Source: Gaetbulibacter sp. S0825
GTDB taxonomy: Bacteria > Bacteroidota > Bacteroidia > Flavobacteriales > Flavobacteriaceae
Assembly (NCBI RefSeq): GCF_011777505.1
Contig: NZ_JAATJT010000001.1
Coordinates: 1,116,001 to 1,180,000, forward strand
Direction: 5' to 3'
Length of the DNA: 64,000 nt
Below the pieces are notes generated by a model. That model was not told the origin of the DNA. It ran no database searches and saw only the letters and a list, made by a program, of their open reading frames with translations. The position numbers and the translations under genes are program-made. Below, in pieces: positions 36,528 to 45,719 of the stretch (its first letter is position 1; each line of letters starts with the position of its first letter).

Positions 36528-37292
36528 TTAATCTTCTAGTAAGTTGATATATTCTTTTATTTTCTGTTTAATAGCTCCAGCTAACTCAGTATTTCCATCT
36601 GGGTCTTCTGGGCTAATCTCAATAGTTCCATCCATATTCCCATCGTTAGCAATGGATAAATCTACGCCATTTGTACTATCCAGTATCATTCCAAGGTCAA
36701 AATCAATTACAATACCTTCGGATGCCTGAGAGATAGCAATGTCAAACTGTGTGTCTTCAAAATCAACTTCCACTTCTTCTTCAAAATAATGCCAGAAAAT
36801 AAATGGAGTGCCATCAATGGTACCCTCAATTAAAACGGATTTACCAAATAAATCACTTGTAGGGTCAGTGCTTACATCAAATTCAAATTCTAGTTCTTCG
36901 TAAACACCCATAGGAACTTCAACATTTAAAAAGCTAATTTGTCCAGACATTAAATCTAATTCAAATGGACCCATAAGCTCTATTTCATCTTGAGAATCAA
37001 AATAACCGTCATCGTCCCATTGGTCGTTTTGGTCATCTTCATAATCATCATCTTCTAAATCCAACTCTAATTCAAATTCACTAATATTCATCATGAAATT
37101 GTTAATGACAATTTCGCTGTTCATTCCTTTGGAGGATGAACTGGTTCTTTGGGTTGTTAAATTGGTATAAGTTCCTTTGGCACTAATGTTTAATAAACCA
37201 TTATCATTTAGTGTTTCATCGTCTGAACAACTAAAGAAAAGGGTAATTGTAAAAAATAAGGCTATAACATTCCTTAAATAAATAGGTTTCAT
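36528..37292 (-). CDS. Acidic lipoprotein of unknown function
   Basis: This 254-residue lipoprotein has lipobox FFSC with Cys22. Its most striking part is residues 78-105, made almost wholly of Asp, Glu, Asn, Gln and aromatic residues (EDDDYEDDQNDQWDDDG), which could bind Ca2+ or other divalent metals. The rest looks beta-rich (GLLNISAKGTYTNL, VEVPMGVYEELEFEFDV) and somewhat like DUF4382 proteins, but I would not assign that family. It is a single-gene unit with its own terminator, between the DUF4238 gene and the tRNA-like fragment. Confidence 0.7.
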   Translation of the reverse strand: MKPIYLRNVIALFFTITLFFSCSDDETLNDNGLLNISAKGTYTNLTTQRTSSSSKGMNSEIVINNFMMNISEFELELDLEDDDYEDDQNDQWDDDGYFDSQDEIELMGPFELDLMSGQISFLNVEVPMGVYEELEFEFDVSTDPTSDLFGKSVLIEGTIDGTPFIFWHYFEEEVEVDFEDTQFDIAISQASEGIVIDFDLGMILDSTNGVDLSIANDGNMDGTIEISPEDPDGNTELAGAIKQKIKEYINLLED

Positions 37293-37540
37293 AAGTTTTG
37301 GGTTTTAATTATTAATAAGTTAAACGTTTGTTTATACTAATATTATTACCCTATAGTGAGTAATAATAGTTGTACTTTTCATATATAACAACTGAAATTT
37401 AAAAACTCCTACCTAATTTGTTGCTTTTTTATTTTTTTAAGCTAAAAAATGTGGTGATACGAAATACTTCTAATTATTATTCATATTCTTGTTTAAATTC
37501 AACAATAGATAAGAAATCTTTGATAAGTTGGTTAGATAAT

Positions 37541-37559
37541 TCAAGTCTTCCCGCTACTA
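37541..37559 (+). repeat. tRNA-fMet 3'-end fragment (candidate att site, right copy)
   Basis: The 12 bases TTCCCGCTACTA at 37548-37559 are identical to the tRNA-fMet 3' end at 33077-33088. The seven bases before them, TCAAGTC, resemble the tRNA T loop (TCGAGTC) with one change and three bases missing in between. No 5' part of a tRNA is present, so it is not a functional gene. It lies in a 444-base gene-free stretch (37293-37736) that otherwise holds a terminator and a promoter element. Confidence 0.6.
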
Positions 37560-37560
37560 C

Positions 37561-37590
37561 AAACCAGATACGAAAGTATCTGGTTTTTTT
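37561..37590 (+). terminator. Strong hairpin terminator after the tRNA fragment
   Basis: An 11-bp perfect stem (AAACCAGATAC with its complement), GAAA loop and T run follow the fragment by one base. No open gene precedes it on this strand, so it looks like the orphaned terminator of a lost tRNA copy. Confidence 0.9.
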
Positions 37591-37720
37591 ATGCTTATAT
37601 TCAAATAATTCAATAAAGAAATAAGCGTTATTTCGTGATAATCAACATATTAATTGGATTTTTAAAAAGTTTTTTGCTCATAAACAATTATTAAAAACAA
37701 AGAGTTATTTTAATTTTTTG

Positions 37721-37728
37721 TACATTTG
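37721..37728 (+). promoter_or_regulatory. -7 promoter element for the second HYC_CC_PP gene
   Basis: TACATTTG fits TAnnTTTG and ends 8 bases before the ATG, implying a very short or absent leader. A -33 TTG at normal spacing is not seen. Confidence 0.5.
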
Positions 37729-37736
37729 AAATTGCA

Positions 37737-38150
37737 ATGAAATCTATAGTTCATAAAATATTATCAATTGCTTTGGTCTTTGTAGTGTTATTTTCTACAA
37801 TGTCATTCACCATTAATATGCATTATTGTGGCGGCTCCTTAATGGATACTGCTATTTTTAGCAAAGTTGAAACATGCGGAATGAAAATGGAAAATCCGTT
37901 AAGTGGAGGTTGTTCTATTACTAAAATGAATTGTTGCGATGACAAATCGTTGGTAGTAGATGGTCAAGACGAGCTAAAATTATCAGTTGATAAAATTTCT
38001 TTTGAGCAGCAAGTATTCATTGCATCATTTGTATATACTTATATTAACCTTTTTGAAGGTTTAGATAAAAATGTATCTTCTTACGAAGAATACAAACCAC
38101 CACTCGTCATAAGGCAAATCTACAAGATTGACGAGACCTATTTAATTTGA
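37737..38150 (+). CDS. HYC_CC_PP family protein (second copy)
   Basis: This 137-residue exported protein has a signal peptide (MKSIVHKILSIALVFVVLFS) and all the family marks: HYCGG, a CC pair (MNCCDD) and PP near the end (YKPPLV). It also has extra cysteines in between (ETCGMKMENPLSGGCS) alongside methionines, a Cys/Met-rich patch suited to soft metals. It shares the EQQ-F-ASF segment with the first copy at 6491. It precedes a Cus-type copper efflux operon, so a copper-linked periplasmic role is likely but inferred. Confidence 0.85.
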   Translation: MKSIVHKILSIALVFVVLFSTMSFTINMHYCGGSLMDTAIFSKVETCGMKMENPLSGGCSITKMNCCDDKSLVVDGQDELKLSVDKISFEQQVFIASFVYTYINLFEGLDKNVSSYEEYKPPLVIRQIYKIDETYLI

Positions 38151-38211
38151 TTTTCAAACTATAGACGAATAAATCCTATGGCAATTTTGTCATAAGGATA
38201 ATTTGTTATGC

Positions 38212-38232
38212 TTGATGTTTCCCTAACATCAA
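38212..38232 (+). promoter_or_regulatory. Leader hairpin before the methyltransferase gene
   Basis: TTGATGTT and AACATCAA pair around a 5-base loop, 33 bases upstream of the ATG. No T run follows, so it is not a standard terminator; it could be an operator or an mRNA leader structure. Confidence 0.3.
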
Positions 38233-38265
38233 AGTCTAATTAGTTAAAATCAAATAAAACACTAA

Positions 38266-38943
38266 ATGAAAATATCTAATTTATTAAAAAGAATATATGC
38301 AAAATTGAATGACAATAGCCTTAAAGATGCTTCATTTGATTTTGTAACATTCTTGTATGACTACTATTTCGACTTTATATATGGAATTGATACTGTTTCA
38401 TGGTTTTCTATTGCCGAATTAGCTAAGGAAAATAAGGTAGCTGAACATGCTGTATTGTACCAAGCGACTAAAGTTCTACCATTAAAAACACTTTTTAAAA
38501 AATTAAATTTAAAAGAGGATCAAGTTTTTATTGATATTGGTTCAGGAAAGGGAAGAGTTCTTTTGTTGGCATCAGAACTTGGCTTTAAGGAAGTAAGGGG
38601 AATTGAGTTTTCCTCAACCTTATGCTCTATTTCTGAAAAAAATATCAAAAAATACAAGAAGAAAGTTAATACAAAGTCTAACTTTGAGATTATAAATTTG
38701 GATGCATCTCAATATCAATATAAAGATAACGAGACTGTGTTTTTCATGTATAATCCTTTTGACGAGTTTATTTTAGAAAAAGTATTAAAAAATATTACTG
38801 TTTCTATAGAAAATAATAAAAGAGAAGTACTAATAATTTATGTGAATCCAGTTCATAGACATTTTTTAGAAAAGACTATTAAACCGCGAAAAGTAACTAG
38901 TTATAATATTTGGAACGTAGAAATAGTTGTTTACAATATTTAA
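38266..38943 (+). CDS. Class I SAM-dependent methyltransferase
   Basis: This 225-residue protein has the SAM-binding motif VFIDIGSGKGRVLLLASEL (about 87-105), a following acidic strand end (GIEFSS), and FFMYNPFDE as the motif IV region. The overall pattern is like class I methyltransferases of the DOT1-like or generic type; the substrate is unknown. It sits between the HYC_CC_PP gene and the CusA gene, 18 bases before the latter, so it is probably co-transcribed with the efflux operon. It has no signal peptide and is expected in the cytoplasm. Confidence 0.85.
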   Translation: MKISNLLKRIYAKLNDNSLKDASFDFVTFLYDYYFDFIYGIDTVSWFSIAELAKENKVAEHAVLYQATKVLPLKTLFKKLNLKEDQVFIDIGSGKGRVLLLASELGFKEVRGIEFSSTLCSISEKNIKKYKKKVNTKSNFEIINLDASQYQYKDNETVFFMYNPFDEFILEKVLKNITVSIENNKREVLIIYVNPVHRHFLEKTIKPRKVTSYNIWNVEIVVYNI

Positions 38944-38961
38944 TTAATAAAACATTTAAAA

Positions 38962-41900
38962 ATGCTAAACAAAAGCATCAAATTTTTAATAGAAAATAAA
39001 TTAGTTTCGGTACTTTTTTTAGTACTATTTATTGCTTGGGGAATTACCAATGCACCATTTAATTGGGATACAGGATTTTTACCCAGAAACCCTGTAGCTG
39101 TTGATGCTATTCCAGATATTGGTGAAAACCAGCAGATAGTATTTACCAAATGGGATGGTCGATCACCACAAGATATTGAAGACCAAATAACCTACCCTTT
39201 AACAACAACTTTATTAGGAATTCCAGGAGTAAAAACTATTCGTAGTTCTTCCATGTTTGGCTTTTCAAGTATCTATATCATTTTCGAAGAAGACATAGAA
39301 TTTTATTGGAGTAGAAGTCGAATTCTGGAAAAATTAAATTCTTTGCCTGCAGGATTACTTCCGAGTAATGTGCAACCATCTTTAGGGCCAGATGCAACTG
39401 GTTTGGGACAAATTTTTTGGTACACTCTTGAAGGTCGTGATGAACAAGGAAACGTTACAGGTGGTTGGGATTTACAAGAGTTAAGAAGTGTTCAGGATTA
39501 TTATGTTAAATACGGATTATCATCCGCATCAGGAGTGTCAGAAGTGGCATCTATTGGAGGTTATGTAAAAGAATATCAAATAGATGTTAATCCAGATATT
39601 TTAAAAGAGTATAACATCTCTTTACAGCAAGTAGTTAATGCCGTTAGAAATACTAACAAGGACATTGGAGCTAAAACCCTTGAAATTAACAAAGCTGAAT
39701 ATTTGGTAAGAGGTTTAGGTTATATAAAATCTATAAGTGATATAGAAAATACCGTAGTGACCTCCGAAAACAATGTGCCAATTTTTATTAAAGATGTGTC
39801 AAAAGTGTCTTTAGGTCCAGCCGAAAGAAGAGGAATTCTGGACAAAGAAGGCGCTGAGGTTGTTGGAGGTGTGGTTGTTGCAAGATACGGTGCAAACCCA
39901 ATGGAAGTGATTACAAATGTCAAGAAGCAAATTCAAGAAATTAGTAAGGGCTTACCAACAAAAGAGTTAAAAGATGGTCGAATATCACAACTTACAATTG
40001 TGCCATTTTATGATAGAACAGAGTTGATTCAAGAAACACTTAATACGCTTGATGAAGCACTCACTTTAGAAATATTAATTACTATTCTAGTCATTATTGT
40101 GATGGTGTTTAATTTACGAGCCTCAGTGTTAATCTCTGGATTGTTGCCTGTAGCTGTTCTCATGGTGTTTATTGGTATGAAGTTCTTTGGAGTCGATGCT
40201 AACATTGTAGCACTGTCAGGTATTGCAATTGCTATTGGTACGATGGTCGATGTTGGTGTTATTCTCTCCGAAAATATTATCAGGCATATTGATGAAGACG
40301 AATCAAAAACTCCAGTTAATGAAGTTGTTTATAAGGCAACTAAAGAGGTTTCTGGAGCGATTCTTACAGCAGTAATGACCACGATTATAAGCTTTATTCC
40401 TGTGTTTACTATGATTGGAGCCGAAGGAAAACTATTTAGGCCTCTAGCAGCAACAAAAACTATGGCGTTGGTAGCTTCTGTAATTGTTGCACTATTTTTA
40501 ATACCGCCATTTGCTGCATGGTTGTTTGGTTGGAAGCCACCAAAGAAAAAAATAGGACTTGCGTTAAATATAATTTTAGCTGTATTCGGAATTTTTACTG
40601 TTTTCAGTGGTTATACTTTAGGAATCATTCTCATCGCATTTGCTGTGGTTAGTTTCTTAAAATCAAACCAAATAGTAACAACGAAACAAGCTAATACCAT
40701 TAACATTGCTATTTCGGGTATAGCTATAGTGATGCTATTGAGTGTGTATTGGCGACCTTTAGGTGTAGATTACAGTTTGGTATCTAATGTTATTTTTGTC
40801 GGTGTTATTTGCTTTGGCTTGTTAGGTGTTTTTACTGTTTTTAGACAATACTATGTACGTATTTTAACTTGGGCTTTAGCTAATAAAATTCTCTTTTTAA
40901 GTATTCCAGCATTAATTGTGTTTTTCGGAATCAATATTTGGAACAATACTGGAAAAGAATTTATGCCATCATTAAACGAAGGGTCTTTTTTATTAATGCC
41001 AACATCTTTACCACATTCAGGAGTAGAAGAAAACAAACGTGTGTTACAACAGTTAGATATGGCTGTAGCTACTATTCCTGAAATCAAAACAGTAGTTGGT
41101 AAAGCTGGTCGAGTTGAAAGCGCACTCGACCCTGCGCCATTGTCCATGTATGAAAACGTTATAATCTATAAGCCAGAGTATAAACTAAATGAAGAAGGAA
41201 AACGCGAGACATTTAAAGTCAATAATGACGGTTTGTTTGAAACCATTTCTGGTGATTTTATTGCTTCAGGAACAAAAATCGAATCAAATGCATTAATTAT
41301 TAATGATAATGGTAAATATTATCGCAATTGGCGACCACATATTAAGTCCGCTAATGATATTTGGAATGACATTGTAGGAGTAACTAAGTTGCCTGGAGTA
41401 ACTTCAGCGCCTAAACTACAACCTATTGAAACGCGTTTGGTGATGCTCCAAACTGGCATGCGAGCACCAATGGGAATTAAGGTTAGAGGACAAGATTTAA
41501 AGCAAATTGAAGATTTTGGATTGAAACTTGAAAACATTTTAAAGCAAGTTGATGGTGTTAAGAAAGAAGCAGTTTTTGCCGATAGAATTGTTGGGAAACC
41601 ATATTTGTTAATTGATATTGATAGAGATAAAATTGCACGTTATGGTATCTCGATTGAAGAGGTTCAAACGGTATTGGAAGTAGCCGTTGGAGGAAAAGTA
41701 CTCACGCAAACGGTTGAAGGTAGAGAGCGTTATGGCGTAAGAGTGCGTTATCCACGTGAACAACGTGATAGCCCAGAAGATTTAGAGAATATTTATATTC
41801 CAACATCCAAAGGAAGCCCTATTCCATTAAAAGAGTTGGTTACAATTAAGTACGAAAAAGGCCCTCAAGTAATAAAGAGCGAAGATACATTTTTAGTAGG

Positions 41901-42639
41901 TTATGTACTTTTTGATAAGGTTACCCAAGAGGCAGAAGTAACCGTTGTTGAAAATGCTCAGAAAGCTATTCAGGGTGCTATTGATAAAGGGGAATTGGTT
42001 GTCCCAAAAGGCATTAATTATCAATTCACAGGAACTTATGAAAATCAATTAAGAGCCGAAAAAACATTATCAGTTGTCGTGCCTTTAGCATTGGTAATTA
42101 TCTTTTTAATACTGTATTTTCAGTTTAGGTCTGTTGCCACATCCTTAATGGTGTTTACAGGTATTGCGGTTGCATTTGCAGGTGGTTTTATTATGATTTG
42201 GTTGTATGGTGAATCTTGGTTTTTAAACTTTAATCTTTTTGGATTTAATCTTAGGGAATTGTTCCAAATGAATCCAATAAACTTAAGTGTTGCTGTTTGG
42301 GTTGGGTTTATAGCTTTATTTGGTATTGCTACAGATGATGGTGTGGTTATGGCAACCTATTTAACGCAGACCTTCAAAAAGAATGAACCAAAATCAAAAG
42401 AAGAGATTAGAGCATCAGTTATTGAAGCAGGAGAAAAGCGAATTAGACCATGTTTAATGACCACAGCTACAACGTTATTGGCGTTGCTGCCTATTTTAAC
42501 TTCTACTGGTCGTGGTAGTGATATTATGATACCAATGGCAATTCCAAGTTTTGGAGGAATGCTTATTGCTTTAATCACCTTATTTGTTGTCCCAGTGCTA
42601 TATAGTTGGAGCAAAGAAATTACATTAAAACAGATTTAA
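38962..42639 (+). CDS. cusA: Heavy-metal efflux RND transporter, CusA/CzcA family
   Basis: This 1225-residue proton-driven pump exports metal from the periplasm or cytoplasm through a CusB-CusC-type channel. It has the RND layout with two periplasmic loops and twelve core helices. Methionines at the three places used by CusA for Cu(I)/Ag(I) are present (LMPTS, LSMYEN, VMLQTG), which favours copper/silver over zinc. It is about 180 residues longer than E. coli CusA, with an extra hydrophobic block after the sixth helix (about 40510-40850) and an extra segment in the second periplasmic loop (about 41170-41340). The outer-membrane factor starts one base later. Confidence 0.95.
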   Translation: MLNKSIKFLIENKLVSVLFLVLFIAWGITNAPFNWDTGFLPRNPVAVDAIPDIGENQQIVFTKWDGRSPQDIEDQITYPLTTTLLGIPGVKTIRSSSMFGFSSIYIIFEEDIEFYWSRSRILEKLNSLPAGLLPSNVQPSLGPDATGLGQIFWYTLEGRDEQGNVTGGWDLQELRSVQDYYVKYGLSSASGVSEVASIGGYVKEYQIDVNPDILKEYNISLQQVVNAVRNTNKDIGAKTLEINKAEYLVRGLGYIKSISDIENTVVTSENNVPIFIKDVSKVSLGPAERRGILDKEGAEVVGGVVVARYGANPMEVITNVKKQIQEISKGLPTKELKDGRISQLTIVPFYDRTELIQETLNTLDEALTLEILITILVIIVMVFNLRASVLISGLLPVAVLMVFIGMKFFGVDANIVALSGIAIAIGTMVDVGVILSENIIRHIDEDESKTPVNEVVYKATKEVSGAILTAVMTTIISFIPVFTMIGAEGKLFRPLAATKTMALVASVIVALFLIPPFAAWLFGWKPPKKKIGLALNIILAVFGIFTVFSGYTLGIILIAFAVVSFLKSNQIVTTKQANTINIAISGIAIVMLLSVYWRPLGVDYSLVSNVIFVGVICFGLLGVFTVFRQYYVRILTWALANKILFLSIPALIVFFGINIWNNTGKEFMPSLNEGSFLLMPTSLPHSGVEENKRVLQQLDMAVATIPEIKTVVGKAGRVESALDPAPLSMYENVIIYKPEYKLNEEGKRETFKVNNDGLFETISGDFIASGTKIESNALIINDNGKYYRNWRPHIKSANDIWNDIVGVTKLPGVTSAPKLQPIETRLVMLQTGMRAPMGIKVRGQDLKQIEDFGLKLENILKQVDGVKKEAVFADRIVGKPYLLIDIDRDKIARYGISIEEVQTVLEVAVGGKVLTQTVEGRERYGVRVRYPREQRDSPEDLENIYIPTSKGSPIPLKELVTIKYEKGPQVIKSEDTFLVGYVLFDKVTQEAEVTVVENAQKAIQGAIDKGELVVPKGINYQFTGTYENQLRAEKTLSVVVPLALVIIFLILYFQFRSVATSLMVFTGIAVAFAGGFIMIWLYGESWFLNFNLFGFNLRELFQMNPINLSVAVWVGFIALFGIATDDGVVMATYLTQTFKKNEPKSKEEIRASVIEAGEKRIRPCLMTTATTLLALLPILTSTGRGSDIMIPMAIPSFGGMLIALITLFVVPVLYSWSKEITLKQI

Positions 42640-42640
42640 A

Positions 42641-43858
42641 ATGAAGACAAAATATATTTGCACAATTGGTTTTACCTTTTTAATCATTAATGTTTGTAGT
42701 GCACAAACACTTCAGGATTATTTAAATATAGCTAAGTCTAATAGTTCTGAAATACAAGAGAAACGCCTAGAGTATTTACTGTCTCAAGAAAAAGTAAATG
42801 AAACAGGAAGCTTAGAAAATACTTTTGTAAGTGTTGGGCCTTTTTTGTCAACACCAGAAACAAGAGTAGGAGCTCAAATAATTAAGCTTGGAATAGAACA
42901 ACAATTGCCTTGGTTTGGGGCTTTAAGTGCAGAAAAATCTTATGCAGAAGCTATTTCGGAAACCAAACAGTTTGACGCTAACTTAGCTGAAAGAGAATTG
43001 TTATTTCAAGTAAAGTCGCTTTATTATGAGTTGTATCAAAAATATAAAACAGAGAAGATCCTTAAGGATAATAAGCAAATTTTAACCACCTATGAAAATA
43101 TGGCATTGTCGGCTTTAGAAAATAATAAAGCAACGATGAGCGATGTATTAAAAATTAAGGTTCAAAAAAATGAATTGCACAGTAAAATTTTTAAAAATCT
43201 AAACGAAATAGAAGCATTAAATAAAAACTTTAATAGGTTGTTGCAACAAGATTTAGAAACTCAAATCGTAATTCCTGATAGCTTAAGTGTTTTGGATATT
43301 CTTATAGAAGATGGTAGTGTTAATAAGCATCCTAGTATATCAAGGCTAGACACTTATAATCAGGTTTATCTCAAAGAGGAAAATCTAATAGAGAAGGATA
43401 AACTTCCAAAACTTGTTTTTGGACTGGATTATGTTTTGGTAGAAGAGCGTCAAGATTTAAAATTAAATGATAATGGAAAAGATATCATTATGCCTAAAAT
43501 AGGTTTAAATATTCCAATTTTCACTAAAGAGTACACCTCAAAAGCAGCACAAATAAAAATTAAGCAAGAAGCATTACTTTCAAGAAAAGAAAACCAGAGA
43601 AAGCAACTAGAAATGGCGCTTCAAACGAGTGTCTTGGAGCTAGACAATGCCATTATAAATGTAGTTGCTGCCCAAAAAAATTCAGTTGAAACACAATTAG
43701 CCATAGATGTTGATTTAAAAGCTTATGAAACAGGAATTTTAAATTATGACAAAATATTAAACCTTCAATTGCAAAAAATTAAATTCCAATTAATGGAAGT
43801 AGAGGGAGTTAAAAACGCATTTATCTCAAAATCTAAAATGGAGTACTTAACAAATTAA
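42641..43858 (+). CDS. TolC-family outer-membrane efflux protein (CusC-like)
   Basis: This 405-residue protein has a signal peptide (cleavage near CSAQ, residues 19-22) and long amphipathic helices with the OMF pattern in two halves (RLEYLLSQEKVNET; ELVIQ-type helices; later AAQIKIKQEALLSRKENQR). As the outer-membrane partner it would form the exit duct of the RND pump. It has no lipobox, unlike E. coli CusC. The gap to cusA is one base and to the adaptor gene 11 bases, so the three pump genes form one operon. Confidence 0.9.
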   Translation: MKTKYICTIGFTFLIINVCSAQTLQDYLNIAKSNSSEIQEKRLEYLLSQEKVNETGSLENTFVSVGPFLSTPETRVGAQIIKLGIEQQLPWFGALSAEKSYAEAISETKQFDANLAERELLFQVKSLYYELYQKYKTEKILKDNKQILTTYENMALSALENNKATMSDVLKIKVQKNELHSKIFKNLNEIEALNKNFNRLLQQDLETQIVIPDSLSVLDILIEDGSVNKHPSISRLDTYNQVYLKEENLIEKDKLPKLVFGLDYVLVEERQDLKLNDNGKDIIMPKIGLNIPIFTKEYTSKAAQIKIKQEALLSRKENQRKQLEMALQTSVLELDNAIINVVAAQKNSVETQLAIDVDLKAYETGILNYDKILNLQLQKIKFQLMEVEGVKNAFISKSKMEYLTN

Positions 43859-43869
43859 TAGACAGAAAA

Positions 43870-45585
43870 ATGAAAAATTACATCTCATATATTATAATAT
43901 TAGTAATCGGTTTATTTTTAGGTTGGTTGCTTTTTGGGACCGCAAATAATGATGAAAATACTCATAATCATGAAGTGGTTTCAGAAACCAATCAAATGTG
44001 GACTTGCTCCATGCATCCACAGATTATGCAACAAGAATCTGGTAGTTGCCCTATTTGTGGAATGGATTTAATTCCTGCTGAAATCAATAGTGATGGTTTG
44101 CTGGCAAACCAGTTTAAATTAACTGATAATGCTATGGCGTTGGCTAACATTGAAACAACCACAGTTGGGGTTGGAGAGTCAGCAACAAATCAATTAATCT
44201 TATCAGGTAAAATTCAAGCAAACGATAAAGCAACAGCTGTGCAAACAGCTCACTTTGGAGGGAGAATTGAGATTTTAAATTTTAAAAGTGAAGGTGAGTT
44301 TGTTAATAATGGAACAGTTATCGCTTCTATTTATTCTCCAGAATTAGTGACTGCTCAAAATGAGCTAATAGAAGCTATGGATATTAAAAATGAACAACCT
44401 GAGCTATACAAAGCTGTAAGAAACAAATTGAAGTTTTGGAAAATTTCTGAGCAGCAAATAAAGCAAATAGAACTAACCAAAAAAGTGATTACTAACTTTA
44501 AAATGTATGCCAATACAAAGGGATATATCGAAACAATTTTTGTAGAAGAAGGTAATCATGTTAAAGAAGGCACACCTTTATTCAAGGTAGCTAATTTAAA
44601 TACTGTTTGGGCTCAATTAGATGTGTATGAGCAAGATGTGAGAAATTTAAGTATCGGTCAATCTGTGTTAATTAGCTTAAATGCTTTTCCAGATAAAAAC
44701 ATTGAAGGAAAAATTGATTATATAAGTCCAACACTTAATAATAAAACCAGAACAATTTCCGTAAGAGCAACGCTAAAAAATTCTAACGGAAACTTAAAAC
44801 CTGGTATGCTAATTTCTGCTACCACTAAATTAAAAACTAATGATAAAGGAGCTGTAAGTATACCTAAATCTGCTGTTTTGTGGACAGGAGAACGTTCTAT
44901 TGTGTATGTAAGGGTACCAAATGATTCACCAGTTTTTGAATTAAGAGAAATCACACTTGGTAACGCAGTTGGAGAAAATTATAAAGTTTTAAGCGGATTG
45001 GAACAAGGCGAAGTAATAGTAACTAATGGCGCATTTACAGTTGATGCGGCTGCCCAACTTAATGGAAAGCAATCCATGATGAATACTATAACTTCAGATG
45101 CTGATGAGTCATCTAAGATGATCGAGAGGTTGGAAGTGTCAACAACATTTCAAGAACAACTTAAAGCAGTAGTAGAAAGTTACCTCACTTTAAAAGACTA
45201 TTTAGTAAATGATGATGCTTCTAACACAACAATGCAAGCAAAACTTGTATTAGCTGATTTAGATAAGGTAGATATGACACTTTTAACAAATAATAATGCC
45301 CACATGCAATGGATGGGACTTCTAAAAGATATTAAAACCGCTGCAAGTTCTCTTGCTAAAGAAACTGATATTGCTATGCAACGTAATTATTTTAAACCGT
45401 TATCGTCAAGCATTACAAAAGCTGTCGAATTATTTGGGATTAATCAAACTGTGTATTTACAATTTTGCCCAATGGCAGATGGTGATAAAGGAGCAAATTG
45501 GTTAAGTTTAACCGAAGAAATATTTAACCCTTATTTTGGAGATGCTATGCTAAAATGTGGTAGTGTTGAACAAGTTATTAAATAA
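43870..45585 (+). CDS. cusB: RND periplasmic adaptor with metal-binding domain and DUF3347 (CusB-like)
   Basis: This 571-residue adaptor has an N-terminal membrane helix (5-23), a heavy-metal-binding domain (about 43-71, MWTCSMHPQIMQQ then CPICGMDLIPAE), the CusB-type barrel-sandwich core (GGRIEILNFKSEGEFVNNGT and KTRTISVRATLKNSNG) and a C-terminal DUF3347 domain (about 430-560, ending FCPMADGDKGANWLS and MLKCGS). DUF3347 is often a separate protein, so here it is fused. The Met, Cys and His residues in the end domains could collect Cu(I)/Ag(I) and pass it to the pump. Confidence 0.93.
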   Translation: MKNYISYIIILVIGLFLGWLLFGTANNDENTHNHEVVSETNQMWTCSMHPQIMQQESGSCPICGMDLIPAEINSDGLLANQFKLTDNAMALANIETTTVGVGESATNQLILSGKIQANDKATAVQTAHFGGRIEILNFKSEGEFVNNGTVIASIYSPELVTAQNELIEAMDIKNEQPELYKAVRNKLKFWKISEQQIKQIELTKKVITNFKMYANTKGYIETIFVEEGNHVKEGTPLFKVANLNTVWAQLDVYEQDVRNLSIGQSVLISLNAFPDKNIEGKIDYISPTLNNKTRTISVRATLKNSNGNLKPGMLISATTKLKTNDKGAVSIPKSAVLWTGERSIVYVRVPNDSPVFELREITLGNAVGENYKVLSGLEQGEVIVTNGAFTVDAAAQLNGKQSMMNTITSDADESSKMIERLEVSTTFQEQLKAVVESYLTLKDYLVNDDASNTTMQAKLVLADLDKVDMTLLTNNNAHMQWMGLLKDIKTAASSLAKETDIAMQRNYFKPLSSSITKAVELFGINQTVYLQFCPMADGDKGANWLSLTEEIFNPYFGDAMLKCGSVEQVIK

Positions 45586-45719
45586 TTAATGATGCTAATT
45601 CGCCAATCAACAATAAAATTTCGCATTTAATCTAATTTATGTTTGTTAATAATTAATTATAATATAAATTCGCAATAGAAGATAAAATAGTCTCCTATAT
45701 TATTAACCTTTTTTTGCCT

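Noticed and set aside
37349-37361. 13-base match on the minus strand to part of the T7 promoter (ACTCACTATAGGG)
   Set aside because: The 5' part of the promoter does not match and there is no phage polymerase gene; most likely coincidence in an A/T-rich gap, although the length is curious.
33089-37560. Complete integrative and conjugative element
   Set aside because: No tyrosine or large serine integrase, relaxase, coupling protein or conjugation gene is present; at most it is a small island or remnant.
37418-37624. 68-residue plus-strand ORF
   Set aside because: It runs through the tRNA 3'-end fragment and the strong terminator, has low-complexity Asn/Ser content and no recognisable domain.
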